DNA of 64,000 bases from Gluconacetobacter dulcium (GCF_014174165.1 NZ_JABEQN010000005.1:1-64000), one strand, 5' to 3'; numbered from the stretch's first letter, positions 35,964-46,625 are shown. The notes: generated by a model not told the origin, from the sequence alone. Translations and numbers: made by a program.

Positions 35964-36072
35964 TGCTTGCCCGCATAGGGGTGTGACGTCGGGAACATTT
36001 GCATCACGCACCGACGCCACAACCGTGGATTGCGCTCGAATTACAGCGGAATTGTGGCTTTTGGGGCGTTTG

Positions 36073-36459
36073 TCAGCAGGCTCCGGCGCAGGGTGGTTCC
36101 GGCGGCGGCAGCAGGCCACCGGTCAGGCCGGGCGGGCGCATGGAGGGCTCGGGCGCGCGGGCGCCGGGTGGTGGCGGGGGCACGATCTGCGGCACGTTCG
36201 GCGGCAGGCTCTGCACGTCCATCGGCTGGGCCTGGGGGATGGGCTGGCCGCGATAATAGAGCGGCCCGCGATAGCTCTGCGGCAACTGGGCCGCATTCAG
36301 CCGGTCGACCAGCGAGTCGCCTGTTCCATCGGGATAGGCGGAGTGCGATGGCCGGGGGGCCGAGGCCGGTGCGTGGCGCGCGCAGGACAGCGCCGGCGGC
36401 AGGCACAGGGCGGCGAGGGTGAGGCAGCCGGCAATCTGCCGATGGAGACGCGGGTTCAA
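36073..36459 (-). CDS. Small exported proline-rich protein, unknown function
   Basis: From the TTG at 36459 the 128-residue product begins MNPRLHRQIAGCLTLAALCL then PPALSC, a signal sequence that could be a lipoprotein type although the box (ALSC) is atypical. The mature part is Pro-rich (PQIVPPPPPGARAPEPSMRP), has no recognised domain, and ends PPEPPCAGAC. The frame stays open to an ATG at 36531, but that has no ribosome site, whereas AAAGGG precedes the TTG. It is divergent from the OmpH-like gene, an arrangement that suggests both serve the envelope. Confidence 0.55.
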   Translation of the reverse strand: MNPRLHRQIAGCLTLAALCLPPALSCARHAPASAPRPSHSAYPDGTGDSLVDRLNAAQLPQSYRGPLYYRGQPIPQAQPMDVQSLPPNVPQIVPPPPPGARAPEPSMRPPGLTGGLLPPPEPPCAGAC

Positions 36460-36657
36460 GGCGACGGACCCTTTCAGAGTGGGAGAGAGGGCAAGTATGG
36501 CATGTTCCGGGGTTGATCGTCGTGCCTGCATGTACGTGTTTGAACGGCCGAGGACTGGTCAGGCTCCCGGTGATCGGCTAGGCAGGGCAGCATTGCTGTT
36601 CTGCTGTTTCCGGCCTTCGCGCCGTCGCGTTTGCTCCCTGCCTTACGGATTGCGATC

Positions 36658-37443
36658 ATGACCGATATTTCCCGGCCCTCGTGCCGCCGGCTTCTGGCTG
36701 GATTCTTCGTTGTGACCGGGATGGGCGCCGTCCTGACCCCCGCTTTCGCGGCGGCGCCGGCGGCGCGGACAGCGCATGCGGCAGCGCCCGCGCCCGCGGC
36801 GGCTTCCGCTCCCGCCTCCGCTCCCGCCGGTGCCGACCAGCAGCCGCTTCTGCCCGCGCCGCCGGTGCCCGATTTCGCGCCGTTGCCGCCTGGCGCCAAG
36901 CCGCCCGCGCCGATCGTGGGCGTGTTCGATACCGATGCGATCATGCGGCAATCGGTTGCGATCCAGGAAGTCGAGAAGGAAATGGCCGCGCGGCGCGATG
37001 CCCTGATCCGCGAGGTGCGGACCGAGGAACAGCAGCTTCAGACCCTGCGCCAGCAGATGATGAATGCGCCCCGGGCCGAGGCGGAGGCCCAGCAGCGCGC
37101 CTTGCAGCAGCGCGCGGCGGCCGATCAGCGCAAGTTCGGCAATCGCAACCGCATTCTGGAGGAAGATATCCAGATCGCGTTGAATCAGGTTCAGCGTGAA
37201 ATCGCCCAGGTGGTGCATACCGTGGCGAAGGCGCGCGGGCTGACGCTGGTGGTGCAGTCGGGCCTGACCGTGCTGCATGGGCCGCAGGTCGATATCAGCG
37301 ACCAGGTGGCGAGCCGGCTGAATGCCATTCTGCCGCATGTCTATCTGCCGGCGGCGAACGAGGACCCGGAAGTGATCGCGAAATCGGGCAAGTTCCCGAC
37401 CGCGCCGGTACAGATGACCGACCCGCAGCAGCAGCAGGGATAA
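36658..37443 (+). CDS. OmpH/Skp-family periplasmic chaperone-like protein
   Basis: The 261-residue product has a signal peptide (RRLLAGFFVVTGMGAVLTPA then FA-AAP), a long Ala/Pro-rich spacer (about 40-85), and an OmpH domain: IVGVFDTDAIMRQSVAIQEV, a long coiled coil (about 110-195) and ARGLTLVVQSGLTVLHGPQV. Skp/OmpH proteins hold unfolded outer-membrane proteins in the periplasm. The spacer is longer than in classical Skp and it is not beside bamA or lpxD, so this may be a paralogue. ATG 36658 is the natural start. Confidence 0.82.
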   Translation: MTDISRPSCRRLLAGFFVVTGMGAVLTPAFAAAPAARTAHAAAPAPAAASAPASAPAGADQQPLLPAPPVPDFAPLPPGAKPPAPIVGVFDTDAIMRQSVAIQEVEKEMAARRDALIREVRTEEQQLQTLRQQMMNAPRAEAEAQQRALQQRAAADQRKFGNRNRILEEDIQIALNQVQREIAQVVHTVAKARGLTLVVQSGLTVLHGPQVDISDQVASRLNAILPHVYLPAANEDPEVIAKSGKFPTAPVQMTDPQQQQG

Positions 37444-37449
37444 GAAGGC

Positions 37450-37602
37450 GTTCTTCTGTAAGAAAAGACCCAAGAAACTCTTGAATCTTTAGAACGTGAT
37501 GCGGCCCGACAAATGGCCGCCTCACGTCCCGAACTCGCCTGCCGCAAGCAGATCGAAAAACGGATAAAAGTCTTTTTGCTTCTTTTTCTTCAGAAAAAGA
37601 AG
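37450..37602. repeat. AT-rich paired inverted hairpin repeat, copy 2
   Basis: The left half (37450-37490) has GTTCTT-CTGT-AAGAA then GACCCAAGAAACTCTTGAAT, diverged from copy 1 but with the stem kept. The right half (37557-37602) includes 39 bases identical to copy 1. The spacer is about 65 bases here against about 30 in copy 1 and is unrelated in sequence. It fills the gap between the convergent OmpH-like and ybaK genes and ends one base before the ybaK stop, so each half can terminate one of them. Confidence 0.8.
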
Positions 37603-37603
37603 A

Positions 37604-38095
37604 TCACTCCGCTGTCAGATCCGCCAATATGGCCGCGCTGGCGCGCAATGCGTCGGCCGGTACCAGGCGTACCTGCAAGCCGCGCTGGCCGCCATTGGTA
37701 TAAAGATAAGGCAGGTCGGCGGCCTGCCGCGCGAAGGCCGTGGGCACGCGCTTCTTCTGCCCGAACGGGCTGATGCCGCCGACGCGGAAGCCGGTGATGC
37801 GCTCGGCATCGGCCGGCTTCATCATCCTGGCGCTCTTGCCGCCGAAGGCGGTGGCCAGTTTCTTCATGCTGACTTCGTGGTCCGACGGCACGACGACGCA
37901 TACGGCGTTGCCGTCGATTTCCGCCATCAGGGTCTTGAAGACGCGGGCCGGGGGTTCGCCGATCGCTTCGGCGGCCTGGACGCCCAGGCGGTCGGCGTCG
38001 GGGTCGTAGCTGTAGAGTACGGCGGTGAAGGCGATTCCGGCGCGGGTGAGGGCCAGCGTGGCCGGCGTGCCGGGGGTCTGGGGTTTCTTGGCCAT
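37604..38095 (-). CDS. ybaK: Cys-tRNA(Pro)/aminoacyl-tRNA deacylase YbaK
   Basis: YbaK removes cysteine wrongly attached to tRNA(Pro). The 163-residue single-domain protein shows the family features VFKTLMAEIDGNAVCVVVPS, KKLATAFGGKSARMMKPADA and the catalytic-loop GGISPFGQKKRVPTA with the conserved lysine earlier in KTL. Length is standard. The stop is next to the right half of the AT-rich repeat. Confidence 0.93.
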   Translation of the reverse strand: MAKKPQTPGTPATLALTRAGIAFTAVLYSYDPDADRLGVQAAEAIGEPPARVFKTLMAEIDGNAVCVVVPSDHEVSMKKLATAFGGKSARMMKPADAERITGFRVGGISPFGQKKRVPTAFARQAADLPYLYTNGGQRGLQVRLVPADALRASAAILADLTAE

Positions 38096-38126
38096 GAAGG
38101 TGTCATAACAGGATCGGGCGTGCGCG

Positions 38127-38855
38127 TCAGGCTCTCGCGTGTGCCGTGATCCGTTGGCCGTGGCGCTGCTCGTCGGGCCGGCACAGGGCGGCGATGGCGG
38201 TGGCGGCCTGTTCGGGCCGGGGCAGGGCGGACAGGTCGGCGGCGGGCATGGCCTGCACCCGCAGGCGGGTGGCGACCGGGCCGGGGTCGTAGAGATTGAC
38301 CCGGAGCGCCGAGTCCGGCCCGATTTCGTCGGCCCAGGTCAGTACCACGGCCTCCATGACTGCTTTCGAGGCGGCCATCATGCCCCAGAAACTGGCGGGG
38401 CGGGTGGTGTGTCCGTCGGTCAGGAACAGGGCGCGGCCGGCGGGGGCGCGGTCCAGCAGGGGGGCGGTGGTGCGGATCAGCCGCCAGGCGGCGGTGGCGT
38501 TGACCGCGAGCGTGGTGTCCCAGTCGGTGTCGCGCATGTGGGTGACGGGCGTGAGCACGCCCAGCATGGCGGCGCAATGGACCAGCACGTCCAGCCGGCC
38601 GAAGCGGGCGGCGATCGAGGGACCCAGCGCGTCGATCGCGGCGCCGTCGCGCAGGTCCATGGGCAGCAGGGTGGCGGGCCGGCCGGTGCGGCGGGTGATC
38701 AGGTCGTCGGTTTCCTCCAGCCCGCCCGGCGTGCGGGCGGTGAGGATGCAGTGCGCCCCGGCATCGGCCAGGGCCAGGGCGGTGGCGCGGCCGATGCCCC
38801 GGCTGGCGCCGGTGATCAGGGCGATGCTGCCGGGAGGGGCGCTATCCGGCGGCAT
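38127..38855 (-). CDS. Short-chain dehydrogenase/reductase fold lacking the catalytic Ser and Tyr
   Basis: A 242-residue SDR with a good cofactor fold (IALITGASRGIGRATALALA, residues 11-30; VLVHCAAMLG in place of NNAG). The catalytic positions are changed: the strand that normally ends in Ser reads ALFLTDGHTT, and YxxxK reads MAASK, with Met160 in place of Tyr and Lys164 kept. Without Ser/Tyr it is unlikely to be a normal reductase; it may bind NAD(P) in a regulatory or structural role, or act on a substrate by another mechanism. It lies 31 bases upstream of ybaK in the same direction and 23 bases past purF. Confidence 0.8.
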   Translation of the reverse strand: MPPDSAPPGSIALITGASRGIGRATALALADAGAHCILTARTPGGLEETDDLITRRTGRPATLLPMDLRDGAAIDALGPSIAARFGRLDVLVHCAAMLGVLTPVTHMRDTDWDTTLAVNATAAWRLIRTTAPLLDRAPAGRALFLTDGHTTRPASFWGMMAASKAVMEAVVLTWADEIGPDSALRVNLYDPGPVATRLRVQAMPAADLSALPRPEQAATAIAALCRPDEQRHGQRITAHARA

Positions 38856-38878
38856 GTGGTCTCAGCCCCGGCAGGGGA

Positions 38879-40420
<1,542 letters not shown>

Positions 40421-40508
40421 GATCAGTTCTCTCTTTCCTCGGCTTGCGACCGGGCGAAGACCCTGGGCAGGCCCCAGGGAGGCGAAGGGGGAAGGTCCCG
40501 TTCAGGGG

Positions 40509-41039
40509 TCATATCGGGGCGTCATGGCGCGTCTGCATCGGTTGCGCAAGGCGTGACTGCATGGAAATGGGCAGGAGTCCGCTCAGAAAGAAGGCCCCCC
40601 GTGCAACGAAAGCGGTTACCCGTGCGTCCTGCACCGGCTGGGGCCAGTCCATCGGGGCCACTTCCGTGCCGACCGCGATGTAGAGCGCGGCCAGAAGAAC
40701 GTAGCCACGCAGGCCGCCGAACAGCAGGCCCAGCATGCCGTTCAGCCCCCCGAAAACCGAATCGCGGACGAGCTGGCCGAGAAGATGGGCCACCAGCGTG
40801 AAGACGATCAGCAGCCCGATAAAGGGCAGGACGAAGCCGGCGGCGGTGGCAACCAGCGGATTGTCGATCCAGGGCGCGAGCGCCTGATGCACCGGGTCCA
40901 TCCAGCGCAGGGCCAGGACCAGCGCGCCGGCCCAGGTCGCCAGACCCAGGATTTCGCGGACCAGGCCGCGCGCCCACCCGAACAGCGCCGAGGCCAGCAC
41001 GACCAGTGCCGCCGCCAGATCCACCCAGGCCCCGTTCAT
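40509..41039 (-). CDS. cvpA: CvpA-family membrane protein
   Basis: A 176-residue membrane protein with four hydrophobic segments and the family signature VDLAAALVVLASALFGWARG at the N-terminus, then REILGLATWAGALVLAL and LLFGGLRGYVLLAALYIAVG. In E. coli CvpA is needed for colicin V production and affects envelope integrity; its position just before purF is conserved in many proteobacteria. Between cvpA and purF lies a 7-bp hairpin (40461-40479). Confidence 0.92.
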   Translation of the reverse strand: MNGAWVDLAAALVVLASALFGWARGLVREILGLATWAGALVLALRWMDPVHQALAPWIDNPLVATAAGFVLPFIGLLIVFTLVAHLLGQLVRDSVFGGLNGMLGLLFGGLRGYVLLAALYIAVGTEVAPMDWPQPVQDARVTAFVARGAFFLSGLLPISMQSRLAQPMQTRHDAPI

Positions 41040-41210
41040 GGACCGGGATCGGCCACCGGGCCGGATGCTGGCGAAAAAGGGACCCGAGACATGAGGGGCA
41101 GGGCTGTCCTTGTGCTGCGGCGGGCCGTCATGGCCCGATGAGGCGCGATCCAGGCGCGCTTATGCCACCCGTTTTCCTTTGAAGCCAAAGGAAAGATCGC
41201 ACCCCCGCCA

Positions 41211-41636
41211 TCAGGGCAGCTTGGTGGACTGGATCTTCCACGGCCGGCCCAGGGCGCGCCCGGCCGACCGCCCGGCACGGCGGCGCGGCGTGTTGTTCAG
41301 CATCATCAGCAATTCGCCGACCTGGGTGCGGCGGTCCAGTTCGGTCCAGACGGCGCCGGCCGAGAGGTTCCGCGCCGCCCAGATCCGCATCAGGCTGGTC
41401 AGCACATGGGCGCTCTCGCGGATGAGCTGGCTCCTGTCGCCGGCGATCAGCCCCACCACGCAATGGTCGCCATGGACGCCGAAGGCGCGGGTCATGCGGC
41501 GGATGTCGCGCTCCGTGGGCGGGGGCGCCTGGGCGGCATCGTGCGACAGCGCCTGCCACAGGGCCTCGACCGCCTGCCGTGCCTCGGGCGCGGCGGCGGT
41601 GTCGTCATCCGGCGGTGGAAGGGGGGAAGGTGCCAT
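41211..41636 (-). CDS. HisE/MazG-like protein lacking the metal-binding residues
   Basis: The 141-residue product has the helical pattern of phosphoribosyl-ATP pyrophosphatase: VVGLIAGDRSQLIRESAHVL, LTSLMRIWAARNLSAGAVWT and ELDRRTQVGE match the second half of HisE. However, the acidic pair of the first helix (EEAxE) is replaced (FGVHGDHCVV) and ESAD becomes ESAH, so the magnesium site is lost. It is probably not an active pyrophosphatase. The N-terminal 20 residues are Pro-rich. It is divergent from nothing nearby and sits between cvpA and metH on the same strand. Confidence 0.65.
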   Translation of the reverse strand: MAPSPLPPPDDDTAAAPEARQAVEALWQALSHDAAQAPPPTERDIRRMTRAFGVHGDHCVVGLIAGDRSQLIRESAHVLTSLMRIWAARNLSAGAVWTELDRRTQVGELLMMLNNTPRRRAGRSAGRALGRPWKIQSTKLP

Positions 41637-41705
41637 CCCGCGATGATGCCGGGGGCGGGATCATGCGGTCAACATCATGCGGGGGCGGCGAGTGGCTGTC
41701 CTGCG

Positions 41706-44700
41706 TCAGATCGAAAAATATTTCGCCTGCGGATTGAGGACGACCAGCGCCGAGGTCGATTGCTCGGGGTGCAACTGGTAGCCGTCGGTCAGCGACACGC
41801 CGATGCGTTCGGCATCCAGCAGCTTCAGGATCGGCTCCTGGTCCTCCAGCCGGGGGCAGGCGGGGTAGCCGAAGGAATAGCGCGATCCGCGATAGCCCTG
41901 CTGGAGCAGCTTCGCCATGTCGCGGTCGTCCTCGGCGGCGAAGCCCAGTTCGGCGCGGATGCGCTTGTGGGTGTATTCGGCCATCGCCTCGGCCATTTCG
42001 ACCGAAAGCCCGTGCAGGTAGAGGTAATCCTTGTAGCGGTTGGCTTCGAACCATTCGCGGGCCATGTCCGACGCCTTCTGCCCCACGGTGACGACCTGCA
42101 ACCCGATCACGTCGCGGGCTTCGTCATCCACGTCGCGCACGAAATCGGCGATGCAGGCACCGTCCTCGCGCGGCTGGCGGGGCAGGGCGAAGCGGGCGAC
42201 CTCGGTGGTGCCGTCCTCGGCGAACAGGATCAGGTCGTTACCCTGCCCCGCCGCCTTCCAGTAGCCGTAGGACGCCTGGGGCCGCAGGATGTCGTGCTCG
42301 GCCGCCAGCGCCAGCATGCGGCGCAGTACGGGGCGCAGCTCCTGCTTCGCCCAGCCCATGAAATCGTCCAGCGAGCGGCCCTGTTTGCGGAAGCCCCACT
42401 GGAATTGATAGAGCGACCGCTCGTTGAGGAACGGCAGCACGGCATCCGGCGCGGCTTCCAGCACCCTGGCCCCCCAGAAGGGCGGGGTAAGGGCCGGCTC
42501 GCCCTGCGTCAGGCGGTGGCGGCGGGCGCGGGCGGCGGCGAGATCGACCGGGCCGAAGCCGCGCTGCTCCTGCTGCTCCATGTCGCGGGGCCGCGAACGG
42601 GTGGCCTTGCCGGCGCGGCGGGAGCGGACGGCGGCGAGGTAATTGTCGAACTCGCCCTTCGCCACCTGATCCATCAGCGACAGGCCGTCGAACGCATCGC
42701 GGGCATAGGCCACGCGGCCGTCGGTGCCGTAGGCGGCGGCGCAGTCTTCCTCGACGTAATTGCGGGTCAGCGCGGCACCGCCCAGCAGCACGGGCAGGTC
42801 CACGCCCTGGCGGGCCATCTCTTCGAGGTTCTCGCGCATGATCACCGTCGATTTGACCAGCAGGCCCGACATGCCCACCGCGTGGGCGTTGTGCTCGCGC
42901 GCGGCGGCGATCATGTCGGCGACCGGCACCTTGATGCCCAGGTTGATGACCCGGTAGCCGTTGTTGGTCAGGATGATATCGACCAGGTTCTTGCCGATAT
43001 CGTGCACGTCGCCCTTGACGGTGGCCAGCACGATGATGCCGCGCGCCTGGCCTTCGACGCGCTCCATGTGCGGCTCCAGATGCGCGACGGCGGCCTTCAT
43101 CGTCTCGGCCGATTGCAGCACGAAGGGGAGCTGCATCTTGCCGGCACCGAACAGTTCGCCCACCACCTTCATGCCGTCCAGCAGGATGGTGTTGATGATG
43201 TCCAGCGGCGGGATGGTCTGCATCGCCTCGTCGAGATCGGCTTCCAGCCCCTTGCGGTCGCCATCGACGATGCGATCCTTCAGCCGGCCTTCCACCGTCT
43301 CGGCGCGCACCTTCTTCACCGCGTCGCTGGCCTTGCGGTCGGCGAACAGTTCCAGCAGCTTTTGCAGCGGGTCGTAGCCCTCGGCGCGGCGGTCGAAGAT
43401 CAGGTCTTCGGCCACTTTCACCTCTTCCGCCGGGATCAGGTGCAGCGGGCGGATCTTGGAGACATGGACGATCGCCGCACTCATGCCCGCGCGCACCGCG
43501 TGGTCGAGGAACACCGAGTTCAGCACCGCGCGCGCCGCCGGGTTCAGGCCGAACGAGATGTTCGACAGGCCCAGCACGATCTGGATATCGGGGAAGCGTT
43601 CATGGATCTGGCGGATGCCCTCCAGCGTCCACAGCCCCAGCTTGCGGTCGTCCTCGACGCCGGTGCCGATGGTGAAGGTCAGCGGGTCGATCATCAGGTC
43701 CGACTGCGGCAGGCCGTGGCGGTCGCAGGCGAATTCCACCAGCCGGGTGGCGATGCGCAGCTTGTCCTCGGCCGTCTTGGCCATGCCGACTTCGTCGATC
43801 GTCAGCGCCACCACGGCGGCGCCGAACTTGCGGGCCAGGATCATGCGATCGTGCGCGTGGCCCTCGCCATCCTCGAAATTGATCGAGTTGATGATCGCCT
43901 TGCCGCCATAGAGCTTGAGCGCCGCTTCGATGACCGGGGTTTCGGTGGAATCGATCACCAGCGGCGCGTTGACCGAGGCGGTGAAGCGGGTCACCACCTC
44001 GTTCATCTCGCGCATCTCGTCGCGACCGACGAAGGCGGTGCAGATATCCAGCGCGTTGGAGCCTTCGCCCACCTGCTCGCGGCCCACGGCCACGCAGCCG
44101 TCCCAGTCGCCCTCTTCCTGAAGGGTGCGCCATTTCTTGGACCCGTTGGCGTTGCACCGCTCGCCGATCGAGAAATAGCTGTTTTCCTGCCGCAGCGGCA
44201 CCTGGGTGTACAGGCTGGCGACCGAGGGAATCCAGACCGGGCGGCGGACGATCGGGGCAGGGCGGTGGCGGCCGGTGCCCTCGGCCCGGCGGCGCAGCAT
44301 GGCGTCCAGCGCCGCGATATGCGGGGTGGAGGTGCCGCAGCAGCCGCCGACCAGGTTCAGCCCGTCCTCGGTGATGAAGCGTTCCACCCAGCTTGCCATG
44401 TCGGCGGGCGAGAGCGGGTAGTGGGTCTGGCCGTTGACCAGTTCGGGCAGGCCGGCATTGGGCTGGATGGAGACCAGGCCCGGCCAGTTGGTGGCCAGCC
44501 AGCGCACATGCTCGGCCATTTCCTGCGGGCCGGTGGCGCAGTTCAGCCCCATCAGCGGCACGTCCAGCGCGTGGATGGCGGTGGCCGCCGCCGCGATGTC
44601 CGGCCCGACCAGCAGGGTGCCGGTGGTTTCGACCGTCACCTGTACGAAGATCGGCGTGTCGGTGCCGTGTTCGGCGCGGGCGATCTTCGCGCCGTTCACC

Positions 44701-45212
44701 GCCGCCTTGATCTGGAGCGTATCCTGGCAGGTTTCGATCAGCAGCGCATCGACGCCGCCTTCGATCAGGCCCCGGCACTGTTCGGCGATGCCGGATTCCA
44801 GCGTGTCGTAATCTATATTGCCCAGCGAGGGCAGCTTGGTGCCCGGACCGATCGAGCCGATCACATAGCGGTGGCGGCCGTCGGCGAAGCTCTCGGCGGC
44901 CTCGCGCGCCAGATGGGCGGCGGTGCGGTTGATCTCGCGCGCCCGGTCGGTCAGGCCGAATTCGCCCAGCGTGATGGGCGAGCCGCCGAAGGAATTGGTC
45001 TCGACCATGTCCGCGCCGGCTTCGAAATAGCCGCGATGGATTTCGCGCACCAGTTCGGGGCGGGATAGGTTCAGGATCTCGGTGCAGTTCTCCTGCCCCC
45101 AGTAATCGCGCTCGACATCGAGGTCGAGCACCTGCACGCGCGAGCCCATGCCGCCGTCGCAGAGCAGGACCTGGTCACGGAGGGCGTCGAGAAGGTGGGG
45201 GCGAGCGGTCAT
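41706..45212 (-). CDS. metH: Cobalamin-dependent methionine synthase
   Basis: MetH transfers a methyl group from methyl-tetrahydrofolate through cobalamin to homocysteine. The 1168-residue protein has all four modules. The homocysteine domain has zinc ligands in GLNCATGPQEM and GGCCGTSTPH. The folate domain carries FSIGERCNANGSKKWR. The B12 domain has KGDVHDIGKNLVDIILTNNG with the lower-axial histidine, and the reactivation domain contains SRYSFGYPACPRLEDQEPIL for AdoMet. Length is the usual alphaproteobacterial size. The start ATG is at 45212; no riboswitch was recognised in the short 69-base gap upstream. Confidence 0.97.
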   Translation of the reverse strand: MTARPHLLDALRDQVLLCDGGMGSRVQVLDLDVERDYWGQENCTEILNLSRPELVREIHRGYFEAGADMVETNSFGGSPITLGEFGLTDRAREINRTAAHLAREAAESFADGRHRYVIGSIGPGTKLPSLGNIDYDTLESGIAEQCRGLIEGGVDALLIETCQDTLQIKAAVNGAKIARAEHGTDTPIFVQVTVETTGTLLVGPDIAAAATAIHALDVPLMGLNCATGPQEMAEHVRWLATNWPGLVSIQPNAGLPELVNGQTHYPLSPADMASWVERFITEDGLNLVGGCCGTSTPHIAALDAMLRRRAEGTGRHRPAPIVRRPVWIPSVASLYTQVPLRQENSYFSIGERCNANGSKKWRTLQEEGDWDGCVAVGREQVGEGSNALDICTAFVGRDEMREMNEVVTRFTASVNAPLVIDSTETPVIEAALKLYGGKAIINSINFEDGEGHAHDRMILARKFGAAVVALTIDEVGMAKTAEDKLRIATRLVEFACDRHGLPQSDLMIDPLTFTIGTGVEDDRKLGLWTLEGIRQIHERFPDIQIVLGLSNISFGLNPAARAVLNSVFLDHAVRAGMSAAIVHVSKIRPLHLIPAEEVKVAEDLIFDRRAEGYDPLQKLLELFADRKASDAVKKVRAETVEGRLKDRIVDGDRKGLEADLDEAMQTIPPLDIINTILLDGMKVVGELFGAGKMQLPFVLQSAETMKAAVAHLEPHMERVEGQARGIIVLATVKGDVHDIGKNLVDIILTNNGYRVINLGIKVPVADMIAAAREHNAHAVGMSGLLVKSTVIMRENLEEMARQGVDLPVLLGGAALTRNYVEEDCAAAYGTDGRVAYARDAFDGLSLMDQVAKGEFDNYLAAVRSRRAGKATRSRPRDMEQQEQRGFGPVDLAAARARRHRLTQGEPALTPPFWGARVLEAAPDAVLPFLNERSLYQFQWGFRKQGRSLDDFMGWAKQELRPVLRRMLALAAEHDILRPQASYGYWKAAGQGNDLILFAEDGTTEVARFALPRQPREDGACIADFVRDVDDEARDVIGLQVVTVGQKASDMAREWFEANRYKDYLYLHGLSVEMAEAMAEYTHKRIRAELGFAAEDDRDMAKLLQQGYRGSRYSFGYPACPRLEDQEPILKLLDAERIGVSLTDGYQLHPEQSTSALVVLNPQAKYFSI

Positions 45213-45281
45213 CGTGATCCTGCGATCCGGGCGGAAGGGGAAGCAGGTGTTATGCCCCAGCGCGGCCGCGTGTCCAGCCTG

Positions 45282-46574
45282 TTATGGCCGGACGGCCCGC
45301 CATGCCGCCGCCGCCAGCAGCATGAGGCCGAGCAGCGAGGACATGACCATGGCCACCGCGACGCCCATGGTGCCGAAATGCGGCATGAAGGCGCCGAGCC
45401 CGGCGAACAGCACGAGCGTGCGTATGAGGCGAACCCGCAACGCGCGTCCGGCATGGCCGATCGCGAGCAGGGCCGGTTCGAAATTGACGCCGATCAGATC
45501 CAGCGCGGCGGCGATGCCCAGCACCAGCAGGAGCGGGAAAACCCCCACGGATTCCCTGCCCGCCATGAGGTGCAGCACCGGCTGCCCCAGGGCGAAAAGC
45601 ATGACGAGGATGATGGCCGTGCTGCCGATTGCCAGCCGGGTGGAGCGCCCCAGCAGCCGGCGGATGCTGGCCCGGTCCTCTGTCGCGTGCGAACGCGCGA
45701 ATTCCGGCAGGACGGCGCGGGCGAACATTTCGGACACCCGCACCAGCGCCTGGCTGAGCTGATAGGCCAGGCGATAATGGCCGGCATCGGCGGCTCCGGT
45801 GGCGACGCCCACCACCAGCACGAGCATGTTGTTGCAGCCGGTGCCGACGATCGAATTCAGGTTGGTCAGCCAGGCAAAGCGCCAGATGCCGGGGTTTTCG
45901 TCGGGGGCGGACCAGATGGTGCGCAGGTTCATCGCGCGCGTAAAACCCGGCATGACCCGCTGCGCGCAGACCCAGTAGATGACGGCCGTGAAGATGTCGG
46001 CGACGGCCCAGGCGAGGAGAAAGCCCATGACCGTGGGAGCCCACAATACGGCCGCGACCGCACCGATGAAACGCATGATCGGTGTCGCCGCGTCGGCCAT
46101 CGCGCCGATGCGGTAGCGGTCGCGCACGCGCAGCACGCCGACCGCCGTGGAGCGAATGGACAGCAGCAGCACGGAGCAGAAGGCCAGCGCGGCGTGGGAC
46201 AGGCCGTCCGACCAGCCGAGCAGCGGTTGCAGGAGCGTGACGCCGCCCCAGGCGATCAGGCATCCAGCCACGGCACCGGCGATGTCGAGCCCCAGGCAGA
46301 AGCCGATCAGGCGTGCCAGCGCGCCTTCGTTGCCGGCCAGCAGGTGGCGCGCGCCGTAGCGGATGACGATCTGCCAGGTCTGGAAGCTGACGATCGCGGC
46401 GACGGACTGCGCGGTGCCGAAAATGAGGGTGAATTCACCGAAGCCCTCGCTTTTGAGCACCCGTACGGCCAGTCCCAAATAAATAAGGCTGAGTACTGCG
46501 CCGACGCCCTTGCCGGCCAGGAGCCAGGAGACGTTCATCAGTGCGCGTTTGAGCGAACCCTGCTTGTTTTCCAC
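45282..46574 (-). CDS. Polysaccharide flippase (Wzx/MATE-like, oligosaccharide flippase family)
   Basis: A membrane protein of about 430 residues with some 12 to 14 hydrophobic segments and the family opening KRALMNVSWLLAGKGVGAVL followed by LGLAVRVLKSEGFGEFTLIF. Flippases of this kind move lipid-linked oligosaccharides across the inner membrane. The start is uncertain: I take the GTG at 46574 that gives VENKQGSLKRALMNVSW; TTG 46577 and ATG 46538 are alternatives. It is divergent from two genes of the CDP-glycerol transferase type, with which it probably makes one surface-polymer locus. Confidence 0.82.
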   Translation of the reverse strand: MENKQGSLKRALMNVSWLLAGKGVGAVLSLIYLGLAVRVLKSEGFGEFTLIFGTAQSVAAIVSFQTWQIVIRYGARHLLAGNEGALARLIGFCLGLDIAGAVAGCLIAWGGVTLLQPLLGWSDGLSHAALAFCSVLLLSIRSTAVGVLRVRDRYRIGAMADAATPIMRFIGAVAAVLWAPTVMGFLLAWAVADIFTAVIYWVCAQRVMPGFTRAMNLRTIWSAPDENPGIWRFAWLTNLNSIVGTGCNNMLVLVVGVATGAADAGHYRLAYQLSQALVRVSEMFARAVLPEFARSHATEDRASIRRLLGRSTRLAIGSTAIILVMLFALGQPVLHLMAGRESVGVFPLLLVLGIAAALDLIGVNFEPALLAIGHAGRALRVRLIRTLVLFAGLGAFMPHFGTMGVAVAMVMSSLLGLMLLAAAAWRAVRP

Positions 46575-46625
46575 CAATGTCAGAAGCTCTTGTTCTTTAT
46601 AAATCCATGGCTTATGCGTCGGGAT

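Noticed and set aside
41406-45068. A 1220-codon open frame antisense to metH
   Set aside because: The minus strand encodes complete, recognisable MetH; the plus-strand frame has no family resemblance and typical antisense composition.
45213-45281. A SAM or cobalamin riboswitch upstream of metH
   Set aside because: The gap is only 69 bases, and I could not find the conserved boxes of either class.
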